Part shown: positions 47,664 through 56,913 of the stretch, piece by piece
Position numbering within the stretch: position 1 is the stretch's first letter
How the letters are laid out: every line of letters starts with the position of its first letter
The notes under the pieces: model-generated
Seen by the model: only the letters and a program-made list of their open reading frames with translations
Databases searched by the model: none
Told to the model about the DNA's origin: nothing
Assembly (NCBI RefSeq): GCF_029946505.1
Contig: NZ_JARZHG010000012.1
Location: forward strand, 1 to 64,000
Reading direction: 5' to 3'
DNA from: Polyangium sp. y55x31
GTDB taxonomy: Bacteria; Myxococcota_A; Polyangia; Polyangiales; Polyangiaceae
DNA: 64,000 nucleotides
Made by a program: the position numbers and the translations under genes

Positions 47664-48611
47664 TCAAGGAGCGTAACCGACCTCGAGGTACGACGTAATG
47701 CCGAGCCACGCCCCGACCCTGGCGGCGACCGCCGGCTGGTCTTGTTCTTCCGTGCGCTTCACGCGGATCGCGATGACATGGGGCGTACCGCCCGCGCCCG
47801 CGAACGCCGACGTCAGCTCCGCATCGACCGTGAAACTGCCGGTATCGGGCACGCGGCAATCGAGCGACACCGGCTGCATCACGCCCATCGTGACGACGAG
47901 CAGGGTGATGGGCCCGTCGCCTGTCCCTTCCCATTGAATGGGCAAGGGCTCCCCCGGCTTCAGGGGCGCGGCGGTGATGAACGGAATGGCCGGGGCCTCC
48001 ATCGAGAACGAAAACGGGAGGAAATCGGCGCCGCCGGGTGCAGAGAACGTGACGGTCTCCCCCGGGGAGAGAGGCTCCGTGCTGTGCTTCTCGTTGAAGC
48101 AAGTCTCGCCGGGCTTCGTCGGCGGCGGGAGAATGCTCTCACCGAGGAGCGTGCCCGAGACCGTGATTGGCCCCGCGTCGGCCACGATTCCCGTAGGCTC
48201 GGCCAACGGGTCCTCCATGGTCTGGTCCGGAATGCTGAGGACGCAGGGTGGAGGGGATGGCGTGGGATCCACCGGCGCAAGCTCGTGATAACAGGCCGAG
48301 GCTCGACTGCTGTATACGAAGGATCCGCCTGGCTGCTGGAAGTGCACCGTCTGCACGCCGACGCCGAGGTGTTTGATCGGCACGCAGGCGCCGTCGACGC
48401 ACCCCTCATGCGACGCGCACGGGCCGCACGTTGCGATATCACCACCCTGGCCACCCTGGCCGCCCTGCCCTCCCGCGCCACCGCTCCCGGGCTCGGGATT
48501 CGAGCCCGGTTCTCCGCAGGCCAGCAGGGCCAAACCGGCCGCCATTCCGAATCCAGAACAAACCACGTCCCACACCGCAGGGAAACGAGCCCGCAGTCCA
48601 AAGATGAGCAT
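47664..48611 (-). CDS. Tethered lipoprotein, unknown, Cys-rich head
   Basis: 315 residues from ATG 48611, with AGGAGGAC 5 nt upstream. The longer frame to 48674 lacks this signal. Lipobox ALLACG, a Gly/Gln tether (GGAGGQGGQGGQGG), a small four-Cys head (CGPCASHEGC, CVPIKHLG), then a beta-sandwich-like body (TVSGTLLGES, ETVTFSAPGGADFLPFSF, PITLLVVTMGV) resembling myxobacterial surface lipoproteins of unknown role. No enzyme motif. Monocistronic; the two-component gene pair begins 194 bp upstream. Confidence 0.78.
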   Translation of the reverse strand: MLIFGLRARFPAVWDVVCSGFGMAAGLALLACGEPGSNPEPGSGGAGGQGGQGGQGGDIATCGPCASHEGCVDGACVPIKHLGVGVQTVHFQQPGGSFVYSSRASACYHELAPVDPTPSPPPCVLSIPDQTMEDPLAEPTGIVADAGPITVSGTLLGESILPPPTKPGETCFNEKHSTEPLSPGETVTFSAPGGADFLPFSFSMEAPAIPFITAAPLKPGEPLPIQWEGTGDGPITLLVVTMGVMQPVSLDCRVPDTGSFTVDAELTSAFAGAGGTPHVIAIRVKRTEEQDQPAVAARVGAWLGITSYLEVGYAP

Positions 48612-48804
48612 GAATGTCCTCCTGGATTCTTGGAAGCAATCGTCGTTCCAGCAGGAAAAGCACGCTATTTTCATGGCTTGGTCGCCCTTTGGGACATCGA
48701 TCGTGCTTTTTTTGACGGCGCCATCACGTTCGCCTCCGGCGTCGGGCGCACGGAGGGGCCTGTGGCGAACCGTCCCACCCGACGACGAAGTGAGCCCCGA
48801 GGCG

Positions 48805-49464
48805 CTACAGCTTGATCAAGCCGAGACGGCTCGCGGTGGCGATGGCTTCCGTCCGGCTGAGCACGTCGAGCTTGCGAAAAATGCTCCGGAGGTGCGATTT
48901 CACCGTCGTCTCACCGATGCCGAGCAGCGCGCTGATCTCCTTGTTGCTCTGTCCGCGCGCCAGATACTCGAGCACCTCCACCTCGCGGCTCGTGAGCGCC
49001 TCGCGACTCAGGCTCGCGGCGAGCTTTTGCACCAGGGATGCAGGCAGGCACGTCTCCCCACGATGCACCCTGCGAATGCAGTCGAGCAGCTCCTCTCGGC
49101 GCGAATCCTTCAAAAGATATCCCTTCGCGCCGGCCTTGACCGCGTTGAGCAGGTCGTTGTCGGTGTCGAACGTGGTGAGGACGATCAAGCGGGCGGAGGC
49201 GTCGTTCCTCCGGATCTCCTCGATCGCCGCGACGCCGTCCAGCACGGGCATGCGGATGTCGATCAACGCGATGTCCGGACGACATTGCTCCCACAGCTCC
49301 ACCACCTGCCGGCCATTGGAGGCCGCGGCCACGACCTCCATGTCGGGTTGGCGGCTGATGATGGCCGAAAGGCCCTCGAGCACCGTGACGTGATCGTCGG
49401 CGATGAGCACCCGTATTTTGTACGAGCCCGAAGGGTTCGCTGAAGTCTCGGTGGAGTCTTTCAT
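48805..49464 (-). CDS. NarL/FixJ-family response regulator
   Basis: 219 residues. Receiver domain with acidic pocket (LIADDH), phospho-Asp about residue 68 (IALIDIRMPV), Thr (VLTTF) and Lys (YLLKDS); then a LuxR-type helix-turn-helix at about 151-205 (LTSREVEVLEYLARGQSNKEISALLGI-type, TTVKSHLRSIFRKL). Its ATG overlaps the stop of the sensor kinase gene (ATGA), so the pair is co-translated. It activates or represses target promoters when phosphorylated. The nearest plausible target is the divergent oxidative/hydrolase operon beginning at 52321. Confidence 0.95.
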   Translation of the reverse strand: MKDSTETSANPSGSYKIRVLIADDHVTVLEGLSAIISRQPDMEVVAAASNGRQVVELWEQCRPDIALIDIRMPVLDGVAAIEEIRRNDASARLIVLTTFDTDNDLLNAVKAGAKGYLLKDSRREELLDCIRRVHRGETCLPASLVQKLAASLSREALTSREVEVLEYLARGQSNKEISALLGIGETTVKSHLRSIFRKLDVLSRTEAIATASRLGLIKL

Positions 49465-52130
49465 GGGGTGAAGCCGCTGTAATGGTACGGAGCCGGCAAG
49501 GACGCCACGACGGCCGTCCCGCTTCCTTCCGCGCTTCGAATGGTCAATTCGCCGCCCATCAGCTCGACGCGCTCCTTGATCCCGATCAAGCCGAGCCCTT
49601 CACTTTGTGCCGCAGGATCAAAACCCACGCCGTCGTCCCGCAGCTCGAATCGGAGCCTTCGTGGCTCGAAGGCGACACGAACGTCGAAATGGCGGGCGCG
49701 CGCGTGCCGCAATATGTTCGTCAGCACTTCCTGGCCGATACGCAGCAAGTTCTCTTCCCACTCGTTGCTCAACGGCCAGGGACTGCCCTCCACCGTGAAC
49801 GCGCCGATCACGGTGGTCCCGCTGGTCATCTTCTTGATCAAATCGTCCATCGCTTCACTGAAATTCTTCTCGGCGAGCGCCTGCGATCGAAGCGCGTGCG
49901 CGGAGCGTCGCGCCTCTTGCAGGCTCCCTCGCGCCAGCTCTCGCGCGCGGGCGAGGTGTTTTCCGGCCTCGGGCAGCAAGCCCCTCGACCAGGCATCCTC
50001 CGTTGCCTCCAGTTGCACGATTACACCGGTGAATCCTTGCGCCAGCGTGTCGTGGAGATCACGCGCCATACGGTTGCGCTCCGCGGCGATGGCCGCCTCA
50101 CGGCTTTGTCGGGAGAGCCGCGTGAGCTGAATGGCGAGCATGGCCTGATGGGCAAGCGCACGAGCGAGCTCCATCTCGCTCGCTCGAAAGAGGTTCTTGT
50201 GCCGCGACCGGATCCCGATGAAACCGGCGAGCTTTCCGCCGATCAACGTCGGAACCGTCAGCGTGGCCACGACGCCCATCGCCGCCAGCCGCCGGTAGAT
50301 CGCCGGCACATGGGGATCGTGCGGGGCGTCTCCGTGCCACGGATACCAGGGCGAATTCTCACGGCTGCCGAGCCGAATGCGCGGAGGATCGCAATCGATC
50401 TCCCCGATGACGATATCGACGCCGGTGCGGAGCACTTCGCTCCAGACGGGATGGGTCTCCGTGAAAAGCGTGACCCTCTTGCCCAAGGACAGATCCTTCG
50501 AGGGGGCGTGCAGCCGATCGTCCTCGAATGTCGCGACCAGGTCCATCTCGCTGGCACCGCTTCGCTCGTACACACTGACGCTTTGCCCGTTCAGCCGTCC
50601 GACGATCATGCGCAGGACATGCTCCAGCAATCGTTCGGGATTCGACTCCTGGGCGAGCACATCCAGCGTGCGGGTGAGGGCCGCGAACTGGCCACGAGCG
50701 AGGTGCTCCGAGGCCCGCAAGGCTTCCGCGGATTGCCTGATCGAGGTCACGTCGCGCAGCGCCCCCGCCCATTCGACGATCTGGCCCGCGTCGTCGCGCA
50801 CGGCCGTGGCATAGACCTCCACGTACTTGATGTAGCCGTCGGGCATCACCAGGCGGTGGCCGAAATGAAGATCGTCGCTCTTGCCGGCGAACGCCTGGAG
50901 GTAAACGGGGAGGTCCTCGGGGTGGACCCTCGAAGCGACCAGCTCGGGCGTGAGCTTCGTGTCGGGAGGAAGTTCGAAGAGACGATAGGTCTCGTCCGAC
51001 CAGATGAGCTGGCGTGTCGGGAGAATCCAGGTCGCGCTCCCCGTTTGGGTCAGGCGCTGGGTCCTGGTCAACGAGGCCTCGCTTTTCCTTCGTTCTTCGA
51101 TTTCGACACGGAACGCCTGGTTGATTCGCTCCAGATCCGCCGTGCGCTCGCGGATCCGCCTCTCGAGCTCCATGTTCAGACGCGCGGAGGCTTCCTCGGC
51201 GCGTTTGCGCTCGGTGATATCCATGACCGTGCCGATGAAACGAATCGCTTGGCCATCCGCATTGAAAAAGGCCTGGCCGCGGGCCGTCACCCAGCGCTCC
51301 GAGCCGTCTCGCGGATGAATCGTGCGGTACTCCGCGCGATACTCGCCGCCATTCGCGCCGGCGAGCGCTTGCATGACCAAACTGTCCACGCGCGTCCGAT
51401 CGTCCGGGTGAACACACTTCAAGAACATGTCGTGCGTCACCTCTGCGTCCAGCGGTAGCCCGAAGATCTCCTTCATCCGCTGCGACCAGTCGCCCACATT
51501 GCCCAGGTCCGTGGAGTTCCAGACCCACAAGCCGATTCTTCCTGTCTCGATGGCCAACCTCAGACGTTGCTCGCTATCGAGCAGCGTCTGGTTGACCTCC
51601 CGCAGGTGCGAGGCCTGTCGCAAAAGCTCCGCGTTCAGTCGTTGCAGCTCTTCTGCGGCGGTCTCCCGTTCGCTGGCATCGGGCAATCGCGCCTGGATTC
51701 GCTTCTCCTCGGTGATCTCGCGACAGCTCGCGATGAGCCAATCGCGCTTCGGGCAACCCAGGCGCGAAAGCCGCAGGTCCATGGTCCCTAGCTCGCCGGA
51801 TGCTCGTCGATACGTGCACGGAACCGAGACCGGCCCCGACGGCTCGACACGACCGAGCGATTCGAGGATCTCGTCACGTGACGCGCTCGTCACGAACTCC
51901 CATGGGTACGTCCCGACGATATCGCTCTTCCCACGACCGAGCATTGCGCAAGCCGCGGGATTCGCCTCGACGATCCGCCCGGTCGGTTCGATGAGCAATA
52001 GGGCTTCCGCGACGTTTGCAAACAGAAGCTCCAAAAGCTCTTCCCGGTCGGTCACGCGGACGTGCTCGGACGGAGGCGGAGGAGAGCCTGGCCGCGGCGG
52101 GACCGCGGGGCTGTTCGCATCATTGTGCAT
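49461..52130 (-). CDS. PAS/GAF sensor histidine kinase, NarX-type
   Basis: About 889 residues from ATG 52130 (MHNDANSPAV); no strong binding site is seen and a GTG 12-15 bp upstream is possible. Three PAS domains (about 27-143, 190-310, 357-463), a GAF domain (483-673), HisKA_3 with the phospho-His in RMARDLHDTLAQGF (about 692), and a GHKL ATPase with N-box (IGQEVLTNILRHA), DDGVGFD and GLGLIGIKERV. No membrane helices, so it senses cytoplasmic cues such as redox, gas or small ligands; PAS and GAF can hold haem or flavin. Partner is the overlapping NarL regulator. Confidence 0.94.
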   Translation of the reverse strand: MHNDANSPAVPPRPGSPPPPSEHVRVTDREELLELLFANVAEALLLIEPTGRIVEANPAACAMLGRGKSDIVGTYPWEFVTSASRDEILESLGRVEPSGPVSVPCTYRRASGELGTMDLRLSRLGCPKRDWLIASCREITEEKRIQARLPDASERETAAEELQRLNAELLRQASHLREVNQTLLDSEQRLRLAIETGRIGLWVWNSTDLGNVGDWSQRMKEIFGLPLDAEVTHDMFLKCVHPDDRTRVDSLVMQALAGANGGEYRAEYRTIHPRDGSERWVTARGQAFFNADGQAIRFIGTVMDITERKRAEEASARLNMELERRIRERTADLERINQAFRVEIEERRKSEASLTRTQRLTQTGSATWILPTRQLIWSDETYRLFELPPDTKLTPELVASRVHPEDLPVYLQAFAGKSDDLHFGHRLVMPDGYIKYVEVYATAVRDDAGQIVEWAGALRDVTSIRQSAEALRASEHLARGQFAALTRTLDVLAQESNPERLLEHVLRMIVGRLNGQSVSVYERSGASEMDLVATFEDDRLHAPSKDLSLGKRVTLFTETHPVWSEVLRTGVDIVIGEIDCDPPRIRLGSRENSPWYPWHGDAPHDPHVPAIYRRLAAMGVVATLTVPTLIGGKLAGFIGIRSRHKNLFRASEMELARALAHQAMLAIQLTRLSRQSREAAIAAERNRMARDLHDTLAQGFTGVIVQLEATEDAWSRGLLPEAGKHLARARELARGSLQEARRSAHALRSQALAEKNFSEAMDDLIKKMTSGTTVIGAFTVEGSPWPLSNEWEENLLRIGQEVLTNILRHARARHFDVRVAFEPRRLRFELRDDGVGFDPAAQSEGLGLIGIKERVELMGGELTIRSAEGSGTAVVASLPAPYHYSGFTP

Positions 52131-52320
52131 GGACCGCACGCCGTCGCATGTTGGCACATGCTGCCGTGGGAGGGAAGCTCGAATGCGGGCGCGCACGTGG
52201 TTTCCGTGGCAAGGCCGCCCCCTTCGAATGGAGGAGTACGAGATCCGCCATTCGAACGAGAAGGACCTCCGCAGCAAGGTCAATAGCGTACCACCCGAGC
52301 GATGAGAGAGAATTCCCGCC

Positions 52321-52788
52321 ATGAGTTCCATGGCCGCGCTCCGCGCGCGTTCGCTCGATCTCGGCCTCCTCTTGCTGCGCGTCGGCGCCGCCGCGCTCAT
52401 TTGGACTTTCCACATGGCCAGGAAGCTCGCCGACTTCTCGCACGAGCTCCGTGAGTTTCCCGACCCGCTCGGCGTCGGCCACGCGGCGAGCTTCGTGATG
52501 GCGCTCGGCTCCGAGGGGCTATGTAGCATCCTCGTCGCGCTCGGCTTGGCCACGCGTTTGTCATCGCTCCCCATTGTCTTTACGATGATGATGGTGCTCG
52601 TCCTCGGCGCGCGCGGGTTCGAGGGCGCGGACGTCCAGTCGGCCCTCCTCTACGCCCTGCCGTATGTTGCCCTCGTGCTCACGGGCCCAGGACGTTGGTC
52701 GCTCGATCATCGTCTGCAGGGCCGCTGGGATCGCCTCGTCGCCCGCCTCGCTCCCCGGGCGTGGGGCCACCACGGAGACGAACGGTGA
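52321..52788 (+). CDS. DoxX-family membrane protein
   Basis: 155 residues with four membrane helices (about 12-35, 57-75, 80-100, 108-126). DoxX signatures LLLLRVGAAALIWTFHMARKL and SEGLCSILVALGLATRL. DoxX/DoxD proteins sit with oxidoreductases in many operons, as quinone-linked or redox-coupling subunits. It opens a rightward run with the isochorismatase-like, monooxygenase-like, amidohydrolase and alpha/beta hydrolase genes, divergent from the two-component pair across about 190 bp. A 206-bp gap before the next gene may hold a second promoter. Confidence 0.88.
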   Translation: MSSMAALRARSLDLGLLLLRVGAAALIWTFHMARKLADFSHELREFPDPLGVGHAASFVMALGSEGLCSILVALGLATRLSSLPIVFTMMMVLVLGARGFEGADVQSALLYALPYVALVLTGPGRWSLDHRLQGRWDRLVARLAPRAWGHHGDER

Positions 52789-52994
52789 GATTGCATGTCG
52801 GCCATGTCCGAATTCCGACCGACTGTCCATCCTTCGAAAGGAGGAGGGGGCGTTCGTTCGTCGGCAGGACGGAGACGTAGGCCGCACAGTCGATGGCCAT
52901 CTCGCCAAAGAGAGGTACTCTCGCGCCGCACGCTCGCTCGACAGGCTTTGGCTTGGCGGCTCGAACCATAACCCACATTCCAGGTGCAACGACG

Positions 52995-53672
52995 ATGAAC
53001 AAATACCATAAGCTCTTTACGCCGGAAGACAGCGCGGTCGTTTTCATCGATCATCAGCCGCAGATGACGTTCGGCGTCGCCAACATCGATCGCGCGACGC
53101 TCATCAACAACGTGACGCTGCTCGCGAAAGTCGCGAAGGAGTTCGGTGTTCCCGCCGTCCTCACCGCGGTGGAGACGGAGTCGTTCAGCGGCTACGTCTG
53201 GCCGCAGCTCCTCGACGTGTTTCCGGGGCAGCCGGTCGTCGAACGGACCTCGATGAATTCGTGGGACGACGCGGGGTTCCGCGCGGCCATCGAGGCGACG
53301 GGCAGAAAGAACATTCTCCTCACCGGCCTCTGGACCGAGGTCTGCGTGACCTGGCCCGCCATCGAAATGCTCGGCGCCGGATACAACATCTACATCGTCG
53401 AGGATTGCTGCGGAGCGACCTCGCCGGCCGCCCATGAAGCGGCGCTCTCCCGGATGGTCCAGGCGGGCGCGGTCCGACTGACGACGATCCCCGCGCTCCT
53501 CGAATGGCAGCGCGACTGGGCGAAGCGCGAGCACTACAACCAGCTCATGGGCCTCATCAAGCAGCAGGGCGGCGCTTACGGCGTGGGCGTCGAGTATGCC
53601 TACACGATGGTCCACAAAGCGCCTCAATCGGCGGTGAAGCCGCAGATCGTCCCCAAGAAGTCCGGTCACTGA
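52995..53672 (+). CDS. YcaC-like isochorismatase-family hydrolase
   Basis: 225 residues from ATG 52995. Asp19 in VVFIDHQ and the nucleophile Cys117 in TEVCVTWPA match YcaC, a cysteine hydrolase of the isochorismatase superfamily. The C-terminal half has KREHYNQLMGL, which is typical of the YcaC branch. These enzymes cleave a C-N or vinyl ether bond in small molecules; the substrate is not known for most. It lies 10 bp before the ABM gene, so they are co-transcribed. The frame extends 34 codons upstream without a suitable signal and is rejected. Confidence 0.9.
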   Translation: MNKYHKLFTPEDSAVVFIDHQPQMTFGVANIDRATLINNVTLLAKVAKEFGVPAVLTAVETESFSGYVWPQLLDVFPGQPVVERTSMNSWDDAGFRAAIEATGRKNILLTGLWTEVCVTWPAIEMLGAGYNIYIVEDCCGATSPAAHEAALSRMVQAGAVRLTTIPALLEWQRDWAKREHYNQLMGLIKQQGGAYGVGVEYAYTMVHKAPQSAVKPQIVPKKSGH

Positions 53673-53682
53673 CGGCAAAGCC

Positions 53683-54234
53683 ATGGCCGAGACCCTTCAC
53701 ATCGCCATCGTCCGGCGCGTCCGGAAGACGCACATCGCGGAATTCGAACGCGCCCTCACCGATTTCGCCAGCCGGTCTCTGGCCGAGCCGGGAGCGAGGG
53801 GGGTGCATTGCATCTACCCGCCGCCCGGCTCCGACGTGGCCGAGTACGGCATCCTGCGCAGCTTCGCCAGCGCCGCCGACCGCGACGCATTCTACGAGAC
53901 GGCCCTCTACAAGGAATGGCTCGATCGAATCGCGCCGATGGTGGAAGGTGAACCGACGTATCGGCGATTGGAGGGCCTCGAAGCCTGGTTTCGCAACACC
54001 GCGGAGCCCATGCCGCCGCGATGGAAGATGGCCTTGCTCACCTGGATCGCCGTGTGGCCGGTCAGCATGATCGTCCCGGCGATCCTTCTTCCATTGCTCG
54101 GCCCGAATTTCCCGCAAGTCCTCGCCTCCGGCGTCATCGCCGGAGGCATCGTTGCGGTTCTCACGTGGGGCGCCATGCCATTGCTCGTGAAGCTCGCGAA
54201 TCCGTGGCTTCACCCGGGGAAGAGGAGCTCATGA
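53683..54234 (+). CDS. ABM-fold (antibiotic biosynthesis monooxygenase-like) protein with C-terminal membrane helices
   Basis: 183 residues. The N-terminal ~95 residues form the dimeric alpha+beta barrel of ABM/quinol monooxygenases (IAIVRRVRKTHIAEFERALTDF-like opening, split by loops; GILRSFASAADRDAFY). Two hydrophobic helices follow (about 115-138 and 145-165; TWIAVWPVSMIVPAILLPLL). Homologous pairs of soluble ABM and membrane part are common in this family. It likely oxidises or shields a quinone-like compound at the membrane. Its stop overlaps the next ATG (ATGA), so translation is coupled to the amidohydrolase. Confidence 0.85.
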   Translation: MAETLHIAIVRRVRKTHIAEFERALTDFASRSLAEPGARGVHCIYPPPGSDVAEYGILRSFASAADRDAFYETALYKEWLDRIAPMVEGEPTYRRLEGLEAWFRNTAEPMPPRWKMALLTWIAVWPVSMIVPAILLPLLGPNFPQVLASGVIAGGIVAVLTWGAMPLLVKLANPWLHPGKRSS

Positions 54235-56069
54235 AGACCACGGCCGATCTCATCCTCCATAACGGACGTATCACCACGCTCGATCCGAGCCATCCCGAAG
54301 CGAAGGAGGTGGTCGTCGCGGGCGGCCGGATCGCCGGGGTCGACAATGCCTCGCAGTTCGAGCGCGGGCCCGCGACGAAGGTCGTCGATCTCGGCGGGCG
54401 CAGGGTCATTCCGGGGCTCTACGATTCGCACCTCCACGTCATCCGCGGCGGACTGAACTACAACATGGAGCTGCGCTGGGAGGGCGTGCCCTCCCTTGCG
54501 CTGGCGCTCGAGATGCTCCGCGAGCAGGCGGCCCGCACACCGGCGCCGCAATGGGTGCGCGTCGTCGGCGGATGGAGCGAGTTCCAGTTCGCCGAGCGGC
54601 GGATGCCGACGCTCGACGAGATCAATGCGGCGGCTCCCGACACGCCGGTCTTCGTCCTGCACCTCTACTGCCGGGCGCTGCTCAACCGTGCGGCGCTCCG
54701 CGCGTGCGGGTACACGAAGGATACCCCAGACCCGCCCGGCGGCACGATCGTCCGCGACAAGGCGGGCAACCCCACCGGGATGCTCATCGCGAAGCCAAAC
54801 GCGGCCATTCTTTACGCGACGCTCGCGAAAGGGCCGAAGCTCCCGCCCGAATACCAGTACAACTCGACCCGCCACTTCATGCGGGAGCTCAACCGCCTCG
54901 GCGTGACGAGTGTATGCGACGCGGGAGGCGGCTTCCAGAATTATCCGGAAGATTACGAGATCATCCAGCAGCTCCATGAGCGCGGCGAGATGACCTTGCG
55001 CATCGCGTACAACCTGTTCACGCAGAAGCCCAGCGGCGAGCTCGAAGATTTCGTGCGCTGGTCGAAGGTCGTGAAGCCGGGCGACGGCGACGACATGCTC
55101 CGGTGCAACGGCGCGGGCGAGATGCTCGTCTTCTCCGCGGCGGACTTCGAGGACTTCCTCGAGCCGCGCCCCGACCTCCCCGAGAAGCTCGAATCCGAGC
55201 TCGAGCGCGTCGTTCGTTTCCTGGCCGAGAACCGCTGGCCGTTCCGCCTTCATGCGACGTACGACGAATCGATCTCCCGGTTCTTGTCCATCTTCGAAAA
55301 GGTCCATCGAGACGTTCCGCTCGACGGGCTGCACTGGTTCTTCGACCATTGCGAGACGATCACCGATCGGAACATCGAACGCGTCAAAGCCCTCGGAGGA
55401 GGGATCGCCGTCCAGCACCGGATGGCTTTCCAGGGCGAATACTTCGTCGACCGCTACGGCGCCAGGGCGGCCGAGCGCACGCCTCCCCTTCGGCGAATGC
55501 TGGAGCTCGGCGTACCGGTCGGCGCAGGCACGGACGCGACGCGCGTCGCGAGCTACAATCCATTCGTCTCCCTGTACTGGATGACCACGGGAAAGACGCT
55601 CGGCGGGCTCTCGCTTTATCCGGAGAAGGCGCGATTGACGAGGGAGGAAGCGCTGCGGCTCTACACCCAGGGCAGCACCTGGATGTCACGGGAAGAAGGG
55701 ACGCGCGGCGCGATCGCGCCTGGGCAGCTCGCCGATCTGGCGGTGCTGACCGCCGATTACTTCAAGATTCCCGACGAGGAAATCAAGGCGCTCGAATCGG
55801 TGCTCACCATCGTCGGTGGCAAACCCGTATATGCCGCCGACGAATTCAAGCCGCTCGATCCGGGGGACCTGCCGGTCATGCCGGACTGGTCACCGGTGAA
55901 CCGTCATCCTGGAGCCTATCGGCAGCGCTCGCAGGCCGCGCTCCCCGCGGAGCGTCGTTGCATCCAGATACACGCCGAGCGGAGCGGCCAGGCGGCGTTT
56001 GGTCTTCCGCGATGGCTGTCGGGGCTCGGCAACCTGTTCGACGGCGCTTGCGAGTGTTTCGCATTCTGA
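54231..56069 (+). CDS. YtcJ-like amidohydrolase (amidohydrolase_3 family)
   Basis: 612 residues from ATG 54231 (RBS AGAGGAG). Metal-dependent amidohydrolase superfamily: [13 protein letters not shown]-terminal sandwich, metal-binding H-x-H in DSHLHV, further ligands FDHCET and AGTDATR, and the C-terminal [14 protein letters not shown]. YtcJ enzymes hydrolyse formamides or cyclic amides; their natural substrates are mostly unknown. No signal peptide, so cytoplasmic, although similar proteins can be exported. The last ~60 residues ([14 protein letters not shown] onward) are extra compared with the family. Coupled to the ABM gene and followed after 13 bp by an alpha/beta hydrolase. Confidence 0.9.
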   Translation: MKTTADLILHNGRITTLDPSHPEAKEVVVAGGRIAGVDNASQFERGPATKVVDLGGRRVIPGLYDSHLHVIRGGLNYNMELRWEGVPSLALALEMLREQAARTPAPQWVRVVGGWSEFQFAERRMPTLDEINAAAPDTPVFVLHLYCRALLNRAALRACGYTKDTPDPPGGTIVRDKAGNPTGMLIAKPNAAILYATLAKGPKLPPEYQYNSTRHFMRELNRLGVTSVCDAGGGFQNYPEDYEIIQQLHERGEMTLRIAYNLFTQKPSGELEDFVRWSKVVKPGDGDDMLRCNGAGEMLVFSAADFEDFLEPRPDLPEKLESELERVVRFLAENRWPFRLHATYDESISRFLSIFEKVHRDVPLDGLHWFFDHCETITDRNIERVKALGGGIAVQHRMAFQGEYFVDRYGARAAERTPPLRRMLELGVPVGAGTDATRVASYNPFVSLYWMTTGKTLGGLSLYPEKARLTREEALRLYTQGSTWMSREEGTRGAIAPGQLADLAVLTADYFKIPDEEIKALESVLTIVGGKPVYAADEFKPLDPGDLPVMPDWSPVNRHPGAYRQRSQAALPAERRCIQIHAERSGQAAFGLPRWLSGLGNLFDGACECFAF

Positions 56070-56082
56070 AGGAGTTTGTCGC

Positions 56083-56904
56083 ATGGCAACGATCACGGTC
56101 AAGGACGGGACGCAGATCTATTACAAGGACTGGGGCAGCGGGCCGCCGGTCGTCTTCAGCCACGGCTGGCCGCTCAACGGCGATGCCTGGGAGGACCAGA
56201 TGGTCTTCCTCGCCTCGCACGGTTTCCGGTGCATTGCCCACGATCGCCGCGGTCACGGCCGGTCCAGCCAACCCTGGAACGGCAACGAAATGGACACCTA
56301 TGCCGACGACCTGAGCGAGCTCATCGAGTCCCTCGACCTCCGAGGCGTCACGCTCGTCGGGCATTCGACCGGCGGCGGCGAGGTGGCGCGTTACCTCGGT
56401 CGTCACGGGACGGCGCGTGTCGCCAAGGCGGTCCTCGTGGGCGCCGTGCCGCCGCTCATGCTGAAGACCCCCGCGAATCCCGGCGGCCTGCCGATCGAGA
56501 CGTTCGACGGCATTCGCGCGGGCGTCCACGCCGATCGCGCGCAGTTCTTCAAGGACCTGACGATCCCGTTTTACGGGGCGAACCGTGAAGGGGCTAAGGT
56601 CTCGCAAGGTCTCCGGGACACCTTCTGGCTCCACGGCATGCAGGCCGGCTTCAAGAACGTCCTCGATTGCATCAAGGCGTTCTCGGAGACGGATTTCACC
56701 GAGGACCTGAAGAAGATCGACGTGCCGACGCTCATCATCCACGGCGACGACGACCAGATCGTCCCCATCGGCGCGAGCGCGCTCGCTTCTGCCAAGCTCG
56801 TGAAGAATGCGCGGCTCGAAATCTACAAGGGCGGATCACACGGGCTCGCGGCGACGGAGAAGGACCGCCTCAACGCCGATCTCCTCGCGTTCCTCCGGAG
56901 CTGA
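56083..56904 (+). CDS. Alpha/beta hydrolase, non-haem haloperoxidase type
   Basis: 273 residues from ATG 56083 (RBS GGAG). Catalytic Ser95 in GHSTGGG, Asp about 221 in HGDDDQIVP, His about 252 in GGSHGLAA; oxyanion segment SHGWPL. Length and motifs match cofactor-free chloroperoxidases/esterases, which can make peracids or halogenate in vitro and act mainly as esterases in vivo. Last gene of the oxidative/hydrolase run. It ends 9 bp from the convergent Hint gene. Confidence 0.93.
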   Translation: MATITVKDGTQIYYKDWGSGPPVVFSHGWPLNGDAWEDQMVFLASHGFRCIAHDRRGHGRSSQPWNGNEMDTYADDLSELIESLDLRGVTLVGHSTGGGEVARYLGRHGTARVAKAVLVGAVPPLMLKTPANPGGLPIETFDGIRAGVHADRAQFFKDLTIPFYGANREGAKVSQGLRDTFWLHGMQAGFKNVLDCIKAFSETDFTEDLKKIDVPTLIIHGDDDQIVPIGASALASAKLVKNARLEIYKGGSHGLAATEKDRLNADLLAFLRS

Positions 56905-56913
56905 GATGGCGGA

